Assembly (NCBI GenBank): GCA_013115125.1
Contig: JABANN010000054.1
Location: 1-64,000 of the forward strand
Length of the DNA: 64,000 nt
DNA from: Perkinsus olseni
Lineage: Eukaryota; Perkinsozoa; Perkinsida
Direction: 5' to 3'
The notes below the pieces were generated by a model. The model saw only the letters and a program-made list of their open reading frames with translations. It had not been told where the DNA came from and did not search any database. Positions 43,113-54,255 of the stretch are shown in pieces. Every line of letters starts with the position of its first letter. Position 1 is the stretch's first letter. The position numbers were made by a program, and so were the translations under genes.

Positions 43113-44000
43113 CTATCCCACGACTCTCGCTGCCACCACTCCACACGAGCTGCCTTCTGCGGCACCTCCATCGCTGGCACCGGATCGGCTCGCCTCTTGC
43201 CTCTTGCCGATCGTTGATGGTTGTGGATCGACTCTTACCCCCTGGGCCACAGGAGGAGTATCGGGCTCCTTCCCAGCAGCACTACTGGGTGGAACCGGGC
43301 CTTCCCTGTCAGGTCTATTGGGCAGTTTGCTGATCGTGCTACTTGCACTCTCAATCTGTGTAGGCTCCATAGTAACGAAGAGGAAGTCGGACCTAGTATA
43401 AATTTTCGATCGCGCGTTCCTTTTGGAGAAGCCGAGAATGATCGAACCACCCTTTTCTGGACATATGACGGTGTTGCCCACTTTGCACTCGGATAAGTCG
43501 GACGCGAAAACCCGCGATACTTTAATCATCCTCTCGAAAACAGAATCCGCCGCGGCATGCGATGTCTCGGCAGTGGATACACGCATTCTTCTAACCGACC
43601 CTGCAGTGGACTGTCTGAGTCCCCAACATACGCCTCGGAGGTGATCTTCGAGCTTCCTCGGCAACTGTTGACTGTTTCTGCTTGAAGCGGTCGGATTCAT
43701 GGGCCCCACGTGGTACTTGCTGCCATTCGTGTGGACAAAATCCAAGTCGACAATGGGAGCTGGTTTTCCATTCTGCGGGAGATCGATCACCATCGTGAGG
43801 TCTTTTAAATTATGTATCTTATCCTTATCGCTTTTCTTGATGCGGTAGGAGCCCATCTTCTCGTAGAAGGGGTTTTGACTGTGGAAGTGCAGAGTACCCC
43901 ATCCTGGAGTGAGGAGGACGAGGGCTGTGATGGAGTTGAGGACGTTGATGAGTATCATTAACAGCAAGTGGTGGTTGTTTAGGGTATCACACAGCTTCAA
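43113..44000 (-). CDS. intronless secreted protein, paralogue of the 28.1-kb gene
   Basis: Single frame of 295 codons. The leader MKLCDTLNNHHLLLMILINV with LNSITALVLLT is a signal peptide (a second ATG inside it would also serve). Shared blocks with the 28.1-kb protein: GSYRIKKSDKDKIHNLKDLT, MVIDLP, IVDLDFVHTNGSKYHVGPMN, VCWGL, RMIKVSRVFASDL, SIILGFSKRN and YTRSDFLFVTMEPT. The C-terminal tail is Ser/Pro/Arg-rich and unlike that of the paralogue. By eye the shared part is roughly 40 per cent identical, so the copies are not recent. No known domain. The lack of introns contrasts with nearly all conserved genes around it. Confidence 0.75.
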   Translation of the reverse strand: MKLCDTLNNHHLLLMILINVLNSITALVLLTPGWGTLHFHSQNPFYEKMGSYRIKKSDKDKIHNLKDLTMVIDLPQNGKPAPIVDLDFVHTNGSKYHVGPMNPTASSRNSQQLPRKLEDHLRGVCWGLRQSTAGSVRRMRVSTAETSHAAADSVFERMIKVSRVFASDLSECKVGNTVICPEKGGSIILGFSKRNARSKIYTRSDFLFVTMEPTQIESASSTISKLPNRPDREGPVPPSSAAGKEPDTPPVAQGVRVDPQPSTIGKRQEASRSGASDGGAAEGSSCGVVAARVVG

Positions 44001-44315
44001 CTGAAACCAATGATCATGAAGCTATGAGGATCATCGACCATGGAAGGGAGACACCGTCCGTACGGAACAGAGACGGCAACTCATATATAGAGGAGACGTC
44101 AACGAATGCCACACCTCGCCGCCCTTGATGGACTGACTAAGGCGAGCGAGATAAACTCCCGCTCGAAGACTCGCCGATAAACGATAAACTCGCCTGCGTA
44201 TACTCCGAGATGCCGCTGCTATGCCGGTAACGGCATTTATGGCGATCTGGGGCCTATTTCACGAGAAATGCTTCTCACGGAACACCTCGCGGATAGATGC
44301 AAGGAGCAAGGTGCG

Positions 44316-44351
44316 GTCTTACGAGTCGTAGGTCTCGTTACGACGTAAGAC
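44316..44351. repeat. hairpin
   Basis: GTCTTACGAGTCGTA and TACGACGTAAGAC pair over 13 bp with a 2-nt bulge and an 8-nt loop. GCACCTTA/AAGGTGC repeats lie just beside it (44308-44410). Confidence 0.6.
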
Positions 44352-44651
44352 TTCTTTCACAAGGAATCGCCCCTCGCACCTTATGGACCTATCCGTAAGG
44401 TGCACCTTATGAAGGGCACCAATGTGAGAAAGAATAACGCCAAGCAGAGAAAGTTTAGCGCTGATGAGATAAAAATTGCGCCCGTCCGGAGTACCTGCCC
44501 TTCCGACCGACGCAGCTGATGAGTTTACCCCGACATCAAATTCCACACAACAGAGGTTGTGGAACCATTTCGGCGAGTATGGTGAGTCTTCTATTCCGGA
44601 AGGCTCGACTCGAACATCGCGGTAGCTGAACGGTCCACTCTCTCTCTGCAA
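44319..44651 (-). CDS. doubtful open frame, 110 aa
   Basis: MQRESGPFSYRDVRVEPSGI begins an open frame with no known motif and no leader. Its 3' end overlaps a strong hairpin at 44316-44351. It may be non-coding. Confidence 0.2.
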   Translation of the reverse strand: MQRESGPFSYRDVRVEPSGIEDSPYSPKWFHNLCCVEFDVGVNSSAASVGRAGTPDGRNFYLISAKLSLLGVILSHIGALHKVHLTDRSIRCEGRFLVKEVLRRNETYDS

Positions 44652-45790
44652 CGCGAAGCAGCAAAGCTGGACTCCCTGGTTACGCCGCCAGAGTCGCTGT
44701 GGTTGTTGCGTATTTAGTGCTGATTAACCGTCCTATCTACGAGGTGGGAACGTTGTGTGCTCATTTAACAGCTCCTCGCTGCGGGAATGGGACTCACGCA
44801 AAGCGGGCCCTCTTCGAAGGAGACCCTAGAAGGTCGCACACTTGGCATTGAAGGTCGGGGGAACTCCGATTTTCGCTAAGTGCTCTCAGCGGGAGGGTCT
44901 TCTATCATGGACTTAAAGACGTAGACCGACTTTCGCTGCATCAGCCATCTTTTCCTCTCGCTTTGTACTCGAGCAACATCTGTTCAGTAGCGATCGAAAC
45001 CCGTTGCTGGTTAGCGTCCACAGCTAGTCGACTCTTTCTAGATCCGCATGACGATGGCACGAATGATTCGATGCTAACTACGCGAACAGAGGAGAAACAT
45101 CACCATTATGCATCACTAGCCAGACTCTGTAGGACTCATACGATAGGCCTCATCCTGAGCTTCGACCGGCGTTCACGAACTACATGACTTGCTCCATTTG
45201 TGTTGCGAGCCTCGTAGGATTCCCGATCAATTAGCGTAGAGCATGATGCTCCCTTCCGAGCCTGCAATATAAATTTGCGCTCAAGTCGGCAGTGTTCGTC
45301 ATCGATCCAGCTGAACATTCCTCCTGTAAGGGACGCCCACGGAGATCGAGCATCTCGTCAACCGTGTCTCCGGAGGGGCATTACTGAGCGACGTGGATGC
45401 GCCAGGTGAGCGCATCTTCGTAGGGTATAGATGTTGTGAGGTTCACCGGTCGCTTTGGCTGGCCTCGCGATGCTATCTTCGGTTCCCAGTATAGGGCGAA
45501 CATCCTCGAGCAGTTCGAGGAACTGATGTAGTTCCTGGGGTCACTTCGGGTCGATTCGACCCGAAGACCTCCACAGTCTCCGACGAGTAAGCTTGTGGCA
45601 GGTCCTGCGACTTGGCAGACCAATCTGCGAGACCGATCAGCCTTCCGGGAAATCATAAAATTAGGGCCACGCATTAGCAATGACACCGTGGAGACATGGT
45701 GAGCTGCACGGTTAGCTCTGCTGCCACTGGCCCTCCAACAGCCCATCTACCTTGTGGTGCTTGCTATCTTCGCCGGCTCCTATCTGGGAT
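44652..45790. other. gene-poor stretch, nothing recognised
   Basis: Open frames are present on both strands, but none has conserved motifs or consistent splice signals. Confidence 0.4.
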
Positions 45791-45835
45791 ACTCCTGGCC
45801 TAGTCGTAGGGGTTTGACCCTGTGTACTGTCATGT

Positions 45836-46380
45836 GCAGGTTCACCGACTTCGCGGAGCTGCAAGGAATTTCCGAATCGGTAAGGCATTCGACAAACCCT
45901 AAACGCACGTCGGCGGGCCATCGTATGCAGGGTGTTTGCTGGAATGAAGCTGGGACTCGACTGACACTGTGACGCCCATATTTTCGCAGGCTCAGACCTT
46001 GGGGGAGAAACCAAGGCGCGTCATCGATGCATACGAGTTCGTCGCCATATCCATCTTGCTCACGGCACGCCTGAGCTTGGGGGATAAACTACAGCTGTTA
46101 TTCAAGCTGTTCCACTTAAATACCAATAATAAAGGCCTTTCACGGGTGGCTGCATCTCGGTCTCTCTGGCGTTCTTCAGCACCACTCACTGTCACTGCAA
46201 ATGCTTCAAGGTCTAGAGTTCTGCTGGCTCCTTGATGTCAGGGTGAGCTCTCTCTCCTCCTGAGATCGGTGACTCGAGCAGCAGCGAAGTTCCATCGCAG
46301 TCTGGGCACTACCGCCATAGACGCAGACATACCCAAGAACTTAGTAATCCAAAGAGTCTCTTAACTCCTATCACATCCGA
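45836..46380 (+). CDS. EF-hand-like protein exons, possibly the 5' part of the RCC1 gene
   Basis: RFTDFAELQGISESV is followed by a donor GTAAGG. After an acceptor at about 45990, AQTLGEKPRRVIDAYEFVAI, SILLTARLSLGDKLQLLFKL and FHLNTNNKGLSR follow. This matches the alveolate EF-hand pattern 'ALEFFA...DKARFLFDLFDFNLNGSLS', with a degenerate calcium loop (N-T-N-N-K-G). A 34-nt intron then leads to HHSLSLQMLQGLEF. Downstream (46.3-46.9 kb) I see helical open stretches (FSLDQVDVMIGDFLSVLQF) but no firm gene model. The RCC1 repeats begin about 700 nt further on the same strand, so this may be one EF-hand/RCC1 protein. Confidence 0.4.
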
Positions 46381-47099
46381 AGCAACCAGTGTACCGCATA
46401 ACTCGGGTGGGCAATTCCGTGACGGCGTTCGAAATGACACTCCGAACTAAGGACTCGCGTCGCTCACCGACCCAACTCATGATCAGGCAGTTGACGACTT
46501 CGCAAAGGACGTCCTCGAACAGTGGGGAACCAAGAATGGCCTGCTGACACAACAAAATCTGTGCCGTTGGGCCGGGACTGATGGAACCGCTCTCCGGTGA
46601 GCCTGCAGTTCGTAGCCACGCAGGAGGCGGCCTACAGTGACCAGGGTTCAAAAGCCAGACCCGCCGACTCGGTTCAGCCTAGATCAAGTTGATGTCATGA
46701 TTGGTGACTTCCTATCAGTACTACAATTCACCGCTGGTGGATCACACCAATGTATTGCCAATCTATTGCCAATACAGTATTGGTGAATCATCAATACATC
46801 CCCACAGCTTCTGCTGATGGGTTCTCGAAGCATTATTACCAGTCTAATATCAACAGATTCCTCTATGGTGTAGGTTGCTGCTCCGCTTTTCACGTTCAAG
46901 CTCCGTCATCCTTGCATTCGGGGACAATCACAGGTGAGACGGTATTTGAGAGTGCAAGTCGATCCGAACCCTGATTATGCACCCCATAACAGTCCCGATC
47001 ACTAATATTATCCCGCTGTCTCGGTCGTCCTCAAAGTGCTGAATCCTCGATTTAAGCCCGGAGCATGACAGCACAGGAAGCTGCTCCACAAGCTCTGAA

Positions 47100-50000
47100 G
47101 CTTCCCACTGGCTGCATTCAGATACCAGTGTGGTGTTGGTATTGGTGATCCACCGACCATAGACACGCGGCCCATCCCTCTCCTGTCAATGGACTCCGTA
47201 GAGGTCGTAAAGATTGCCGCAGGGGAGTCCCACTCACTGTTCCTGGACTGTGAGGGTTGTGTCATGCCGAAGAGAAGCAGAAAATTCATCCTCAGGCGAC
47301 GGCCGACTCTTCGCGTGCGGTAGCGGTTTCTGTGGTATACTTGGCATGGGCAACACCCTAGACTGCACCACTCCCAAGGTTCCTCAGGATCTCTGGCAAT
47401 GCTGTTGTATCATTTCCCCTGCCTTTTGCTCACCAGCTGGTGCCTTTCGCGCCTCAAGATCGGGAGGGTTCATCCAGTCTCGGCAGAGTGAAAGTGATCG
47501 ATATCGCGACGGGCATCCGACACACTGTAGCTGTGACCGAGAGCGGAGACGTTTACTGCTGGGGGAATAATGACGTGAGCAGACATTGCGATGATACATG
47601 GAACTACTTGCCTGCTGAGCAACTAATTCACGGTTCAAAAACTAAGCCCCTCGTCGGTTACGGTCTTCTAGGTGGATCAGTTGGGTCTCGCAATTGAGGA
47701 AAGCCAGGAGGCATGTCTAGAGAGAGCGTAAGCCAGCATCTTTGATTCGTACCACCCGTAGGAGAGCACTACGAGCGAACATCATTATCGTTACCAGCAT
47801 GTGTGCGGGAGGTCGGTTGTTGGAGTAACTGGAGGACTATTCCTGGGTAGTTACGACCACAGAACTGGCGGGACATTCACCTACGCTCCTCGGCCAGTTC
47901 TGCTAGGATCCTTGAAACGGCAAGGAATCAGAGCTAGAATGGTGAGCGTGAACCCTGTCATCACCACATCGGTAGCTCACCTCACTACGCGAGGTTGTCT
48001 GAACCAGTATTCGGTGAATAAATAGCTATCCTAGGGGGGGGGGCTCATCTTTCTCACCCTCGCGGCGAACGTCTATGTAGGCGGAGCCGTGCGGAAAGCA
48101 AAGGCTGCCTCTACATGCATCACTCTGAGAAAAGCAGTCCAACGCAAGCCGGTCAATTTTCAGGTAGGATGCACCAATTTCAGTACCGTTGTTGTTACTG
48201 ATGATGACCGAATGTGAGATTGTCCTATGGGATAACTTCTTGACGGCTGCCGAAATGTCCAACTTAGTTTCGCCTGGGGTTTGAACTCGCGTGGACAGTG
48301 CGGAGTCGCCTCCAAAGAAGGTAGCAAGGGTGGCCTCCTGCCGGCCATCAGCTCCACTCTGCTTCCCTTGTGAACAACAACATTGGCAAAGTTCCGGTGG
48401 GCAGGCGAACTTTGTATGGAACGCTGCGTCCATCTGGAGGAGCATATTGCGCCGGAGTGTGCCGTCCGTACGATTCCGATACCCGCTGAAATCAACTTCA
48501 AAAGGTTTGATGGAGCCAACTACCCTCCTCCCGAGGTAGGCCGACTCCTGAGGGGATCCTTCATCTCCGGTGCTGAAAAGAGCGCTGCCTTGTTACTGTT
48601 TGTAGAACTCGCGAGGAGGGGGTGAAACAGCAAGAGAATGGCACGGATTGCCGGGCAAGATCATCTCTCTGGCGTGCGGCGCTGCCCATATCATTGCCAT
48701 CGACGATGGGCATAACGCCTGGGCATGGGGAGACGTGAGCCCTACGCAATGTGTCTTATCGTGAAGATCAACTGCGTGGCTCAGAATTCCAGTGGACAGC
48801 TAGCTCATAGCAGCCCTGAGCCCTACTCTCAGCATCCTCAACTGATCAGCTCTTTGAGGGGCTTTTGTTTGAAGGCAGCAGCAGGGAGGAACATGACCAT
48901 GCTCATGACCAGCTTGCTAAGGTGAGGAACGCGCAGCGACCTTACTGCATCACTCCACAATAGAGTCACCATCGACAACCCTAAGAAGCGTGGAGTCTCA
49001 TCCCTGGGTGCGCGAACGAGTGAGCTTCCGACAGTGGTACGGCAATGGTCTCAGCTGGAGGTGGCTGAGCAGGAGTCCTCGTAGGTCTACGCCCTCCCTC
49101 TGGCTGGAGCCACTGAGTGGTCAGCAATGCTCCAGAACCGATCAGCTTCGTCAAGCTCGTTGGTATGTGTTGGGGATAGCCCTGAAGAGGGTGACTCGCC
49201 AAGTGACCATCATTGGGGAGAGTGGCTCCGAGACCTGGGCGACTAGGCCCAGATGCAGTTCTCAGATTACGGTACATCAGCGTCCGTGATGAGGGCGATG
49301 AATCCCGCTCTAAGACAATCCATTGTTTTCCTGGATCGTGGATTGTCCGAGGTTAGTCCTTTCTCGGCCTTCCCAGTTGGGTTGATAGGCATCTCAGGGC
49401 ACTTGGCTGAAGCTCTCTTCGAGCAGTGGAGGCTTTCGTATTCACACCCTCAATGGGGGCACCGCGATCTTCGGACCGCAAAACGCGATTCCGGTGAGGA
49501 CATCTCTCTTGTAGCACTCAGTTTCAATTCTCTTCAGGCCCATTCACCTACCGTTGTCTCGAATGCGGCCCTCGCCGTCGAACTGATGGCTCCCCGAGGT
49601 CTTCTCGCGTGTGCAGATTTATAGTGTCTCCGCAGCACTCTCCCGTGTGTGCTTCCGGTCGTATGTCGAGTCTTGTGTTCTAGATTCCACTGCATGTCGA
49701 TTCCTTCAAAACTGCCAAGGAAGAGTGTGCGTATTTGACATCTCCTCTTCACCGGAAATTGCTACCATAGCTGCATCGGAGCGGACCAGCGACCAGAACG
49801 TCAGTCGCCCGAGCCCCCGCCTTGCTGGACAGTCCAGGGACTAACTCGTTCACGAGGAGCGTCAACTCGTAGATACATGTTAGTGAAAGGTGTCGTACGG
49901 CCACGGAAGTTTTGGCGAAAAAAGTGCATGAAGCCGGGGCCAGAGGATGCATAGTGATACTCCCACCCGAGGTGAGGCCCCATTCGTTCCACGCCCCCTC

Positions 50001-51716
50001 CAGAAGCAGCAGAAGCTGCCCTACGGTCCTGTTCTAGGTCACGACCACCGACCTGATACTTCCGCATGACACACTCCCAGCAGACTTCTTCACAGGGTGC
50101 ATCTCTACCACTGATGGACGCCGGCTGATAAAACTGATGAAGGTTCGAGAAGAGCCCCTGGGTGTTGCATCGTCTGTGGGTTCTTCCCTATAGGCTGCGG
50201 AGCTCGAGGGTACGTCACCCCGCGCTACGGGAGAGGACATTCACAACCAGTGAGAAATACTAGTGAATGGTCGGAGCTCTCTCTGAGCGCTGTACCATCA
50301 TTCAGGAGGACCGAAAAGGTTTCGGATTCGGAGTTGTTGCCTGCTTCGGGTGATACAAAAGCCCACGCAGTAGGTATCACCGGCTGAGCTGGCCAAGTTA
50401 TAGTCGCCTTCAATGTCTCTTGCTTGGCAGGGGCGGGCCGGGGTCGTTGGAGGGATGAAGGGTCGCGGAACACACGTCTTGTCCGACACTGGTAGGGGCC
50501 ACTGCCACGGCAGTGCGAGTCCAAGCGTCATCACTGGGTTTTGGTTCAAGCTGGTGATTCTGTCCACCATGGAGGAGTGCCCGAGCTCTGCCTGCTTCCT
50601 CATGCAGGAGAAGGATGCCCAGCTCTGCCGCCTTTGATTTTCCCGCGCAATGAATGGAGCTCTGCCCACCTCATTTCCGTCCGATACGACCCTTTAGAAG
50701 AGAAGCTTGTGGACACAGCCTCCTACAAGTGGGTGCTCGTCGGCGCCAGATCGATGCTTCGCGGCATCTGTAGCTCTGCAGGCCCTCAGCGATTCTCATT
50801 GCCCAGAGCGAAGGAGAAGCCCACGTAGAAGCATTCAAACTACCCCAGGGTCTCGAAATAGGAGATTGCCCAAGTAGGAGTTTCTCCAACTCCGAGTTGG
50901 TGCTTCAATCCGTTGGAGCGACCCGTAGTTGCCGTTGTGAGCCACACAGACGGGAAGACCATCAGAGAAGCAGCTGGCCAAGCGAAGGCTCATGGTGGTG
51001 AACTTCTCGTCACTCCCAATCATCGTTCCGTGCCTCCCCCCGCCGAGGACGGAAACGACCTGGAAGCTTCCGCGGATGGCAAGCCTATCGACGTTAACAG
51101 TTCCGTCTCTCATCCAACCACATCGGGTGGGAATTCTCTTCTCCAGTATTTGCTGGGCCTCAGGCCAATCATCTGTGCAGGATCTGAGCACTCCTCGGTT
51201 GGCGCATCCTTGGAGCTTGACACCGAGGGATGTGGACTCTTCGTCTTCGGCAAGGGGAGCCATCACACCCCTAAAGGATGGTGATGCCCTGTCTCTCCTG
51301 CCTCTAGGAGCTCTCGCTGCTTCAGGTATGTAGCCGAGCTCCACGATAAGCGACTCCGCGACATCGGTGCCGAGGATGAACTATGCAGAGCTGTGTCAGC
51401 CGGAGGTCGTTTGTTCGTCCCTTTCTAACCGTAATAGATTCCACATATAGGTGAAGTGTTCCACTGGAGGGCGGGGGCGACGCGAATCTCCCAGGAGAGA
51501 TTCCCCCCTTCGGATGCAGGTGAAGCGGCTTCCAAAAGCATTACAGTTTGTTACCGTGACAGAGAAGTGCCCGGTGATTCCGGGCCGGTATCATGTTCAG
51601 GTTATGAAGAGGCCTATGAAGTCAAAAAGTTGTTTGCTGGTACACGTCACACTTTCTTGCTAGCTGATGCCGCGTGTGGGAATCACTACCGCCGACTGCT
51701 CTCGCGCATGTCATGA
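47100..51716 (+). CDS. RCC1-repeat (beta-propeller) protein
   Basis: RCC1 blades are visible over several exons: VVKIAAGESHSLFLDCEG, GRLFACGSGFCGILGMGN, VIDIATGIRHTVAVTESG with DVYCWGNND, FAWGLNSRGQCG, KIISLACGAAHIIAIDDGHN with AWAWGD, LELDTEGCGLFVFGKGS, and VKKLFAGTRHTFLLADAA near the end. The pattern G-x-x-H-(S/T)-x-x-(L/V) ... (V/A)-(Y/W)-x-W/C-G recurs at about 50-residue steps. RCC1 proteins include the Ran exchange factor and many ubiquitin or cytoskeletal regulators; this one is far longer than RCC1, and its stretches between blades (48.8-50.9 kb) are not resolved. The last exon ends at 51716. It may be two genes or continue upstream into the EF-hand exons. Confidence 0.65.
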
Positions 51717-51931
51717 AATCCGCCCGGTATCATTACATGCCTGCGTTGCGTTGCATTTCTGGCCTTTGATAAGAGAGAGCATTGCACGAGATGACGAACG
51801 AAGAACGACCCTATTCGAGTAGCCCTGCAGCAACGAAGTGGTACTTATCGCACCCACACTACTACCCAACAGGCTCCGGGGACGGGAAATTGAACAGATA
51901 GACTGCGAATGAATTGTTGATGTTACAAGTG

Positions 51932-52866
51932 TTACACGGGCTGACTCATCATCCCCAAGGCCCGCTTCCTATCTGCCGCAACTGTCGTTGTAGCGTCATT
52001 ACTGATAGCATGCTCTTGAAAAAAGTGCGTCTACAAAAGATTCTCAGCAACCTACTTCCACACCTTTATTAGTACCTTGCATAAAGCCTCATACTCCCTG
52101 AGCTGATTTTTGAACCCTTCATGCGGGGCACAGCAATGCCGCCTCGTGAGGATATAGGCGAGGGTCTCGTCCGTCGTAAGGCCATACCTATACTCCAAAG
52201 TGAGGTAGAAGGGGCTTCAATCACTCACTTCGCTATTATATAAGCAGCCACCAGAGTAGAGGACCGTGAGAGTCCTGCATTACCATGCACCTATTGACGT
52301 ACATGATGCAACGGTGAGGGAGCGTCTTACTAATATCTTATGTAAAGGGCTTGCTGATAGAACTGAATGTATGAATTCGCTAACTGGCTTGAAGTGCCGT
52401 ATCATGTTCTCAAAGGGCGAGTCTCGTGCATCGACGATGAAGTACTGAGTATATGAGAGATACGCTAATTGTAACCAGTAACATCGCCTTACCGTTATGC
52501 CCTCATCCACAAACTTCTCCCTTAAGAAACGACTCTCCTCGGCACTTCGGACGATGACAATCTGTGAAACCAAGGCTTTATAGCATTACGCTGAGTCTTC
52601 ATAGCATTACGTGGGTTATTCCAGCTTGTCGTAGTGTGTCAATATCACGAGCACAGCCGAATGGACCGAGATAGAGGTTGGGTATTATCTCCTGGGCCTG
52701 CATAGGGATGGCCTTTCTCCAGTCCAATGATAAGAGCGTTCAATAAAGACCCGCCGATTAGCAGAGGGCTAAGAGCCACCAGCCCGACTACCACCGGTCT
52801 CACCTCCCGCTTCATATCATAGTCCCAAGCCTTCACGGGTGGCAAGAGGGGGAAATCTTCCGGCAT
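51932..52866 (-). CDS. STYX: STYX pseudophosphatase (dual-specificity phosphatase fold, inactive)
   Basis: Seven exons splice cleanly with introns of about 35-107 nt. MPEDFPLLPPVKAWDYDMKR joins EAQEIIPNLYLGPFGCARDI, TLRQAGITHIVIVRSAEESR, YFIVDARDSPFENMIRHFKP, VSEFIHSVLSASPLHKIL, VHGNAGLSRSSTLVAAYIIA, KYGLTTDETLAYILTRRHCC and APHEGFKNQLREYEALCK. The order and the N-terminal WxYxMRRExQEI signature match animal STYX closely. The active-site loop reads HGNAGLSRSS: the catalytic Cys of HCxxGxxR is Gly, as in STYX, while the phosphate-binding loop and Arg remain. It should bind phosphoproteins without hydrolysing phosphate. In animals STYX anchors ERK in the nucleus and binds F-box proteins; here that is inference. 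The tail THFFQEHAISND ends in TAA at 51932. Confidence 0.88.
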
Positions 52867-53050
52867 TTCAATTAGGCATTTAGAAGCAGATCATGCGCCG
52901 CATGTCCTCTTCGATCATGAGGGCTGGCGCATGATATAAAAGCTTTTCGCTCGCCTCATTTCAGCGCAGGAAGATGTTAATGGGGCCCGGCTTTAGGTTT
53001 CCGAGCCTGCCGCCAATCAATGATGAAACTATTCAAAATCTGAATTTCAG

Positions 53051-53662
53051 ATGACGATCTTCACCGCACATACAGACCGCGTGCTGTGCTGCCCCGATTT
53101 CAGTGTGCACTTTAATAACAGTGTCGGTCCCTGCATGATGAACAGATCAAGCTCCGTGCCATACCTTAGCAACTCCAAGGCCGTCAACATGAGACTTTAT
53201 AAGACGAAGATGTGCTCTTTCCACTTGAATGGTGTCTGTGAGCGTGGTAACTTCTGCACTTATGCGCACTCTACAGAGGAGCTCAACACGACGATGATGG
53301 CCTGCCGTGATGCCTGGGAGCCTGGGGTATACTCATGTACGGAGTCTTTCACGGGAGCCTCCACTTGGAGCGACCCGACACCCGTGATGTCTCCTGAGCG
53401 TAGTCCGACCGCATCATCATGTGGTAGTCACTCAATTACAGTCGAAGATTTGATGCCGACGGTTGCCTTCCTCGGAGAACAGGTCACCGAGCTGAGGGAT
53501 GAACTACATTGGCGCAATGCTTTTATTATGACGTTATTGAAGCTGCTTTCTGGTCGTGACGGTGCAGATGATGTCTTATCGGGGGAATCCCCACCGACAC
53601 GTGAAGAGCTACTGGACATTATTTCCTATTTGGGAAGTCTTCATCATACAAGCCCTATTTGA
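53051..53662 (+). CDS. CCCH zinc-finger protein, intronless, 203 aa
   Basis: Probable RNA-binding regulator. One finger: RLYKTKMCSFHLNGVCERGN followed by FCTYAHSTEEL, spacing C-X7-C-X5-C-X3-H, with the YKTxMC lead and AH(S)xEEL end typical of tristetraprolin-like fingers. Upstream is a Ser/Asn-rich part (MMNRSSSVPYLSNSKAVNM). Downstream is a Ser/Pro-rich linker and a helix VAFLGEQVTELRDELHWRNA that may form a coiled coil. A single CCCH finger with this N-terminal position is common in dinoflagellates and their relatives. It has no intron. Start at 53051 is the first ATG in frame. Confidence 0.8.
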   Translation: MTIFTAHTDRVLCCPDFSVHFNNSVGPCMMNRSSSVPYLSNSKAVNMRLYKTKMCSFHLNGVCERGNFCTYAHSTEELNTTMMACRDAWEPGVYSCTESFTGASTWSDPTPVMSPERSPTASSCGSHSITVEDLMPTVAFLGEQVTELRDELHWRNAFIMTLLKLLSGRDGADDVLSGESPPTREELLDIISYLGSLHHTSPI

Positions 53663-54255
53663 ACACTAATGCAGCAGTAATTAATTCCGGTACTTCCGTC
53701 GCGCGATATATTGAATTATCGGTACTCTACCTTGAACTCCCCGTAGGGTTGACCCAACACCCTTGATACGTTGATTGGCTTTAAGTAATCTAATACGTCA
53801 ATGGTTGTATTTAATTGGCCATAAGGTCATTGGCAAGATGTATTAGTCTCTCCATGAGTATTCGTGATGATGATGAAATTGCAGTGGTTGCGTTGTCATT
53901 GAAAGTGCTGTGACTGGGAAAGAGCGTCCTCTGGAGAAACGTGTCCTTCTTGGCTGATGTGATGTCCCGAGAGCGCCCTATGTCTCTCCCAGAGCATGCT
54001 AGATCGAATTACCGCGACTCGTGGTATGCTTGACGACGGGTGAAACGAAATCAGCCAGCGAAAAACTTCGTTAATTTTCGTCTTAGACGACCACTCGAGT
54101 GTAACGTAAAGGCGACAATGACAAGAAACTAGATTGAAACATCATGCTATTCACTTGTGTAACATCATAATCACCGATTCGATTGCCTCTGTCAGATCGT
54201 CGTGATATTCCTTATACCTGCGGAGGCCCTTATAATCAGATGATACTTCCTCAGC
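53663..54255. other. AT-rich intergenic, no gene recognised
   Basis: Low-coding sequence between the 3' ends of two converging genes. Contains loosely repeated words (TTGATACGTTGATTGG, TAATACGTCAATGG) but no clear element. Confidence 0.5.

Noticed and set aside
48034-48043. run of ten G
   Set aside because: Homopolymer; may be an assembly or sequencing uncertainty rather than a feature.
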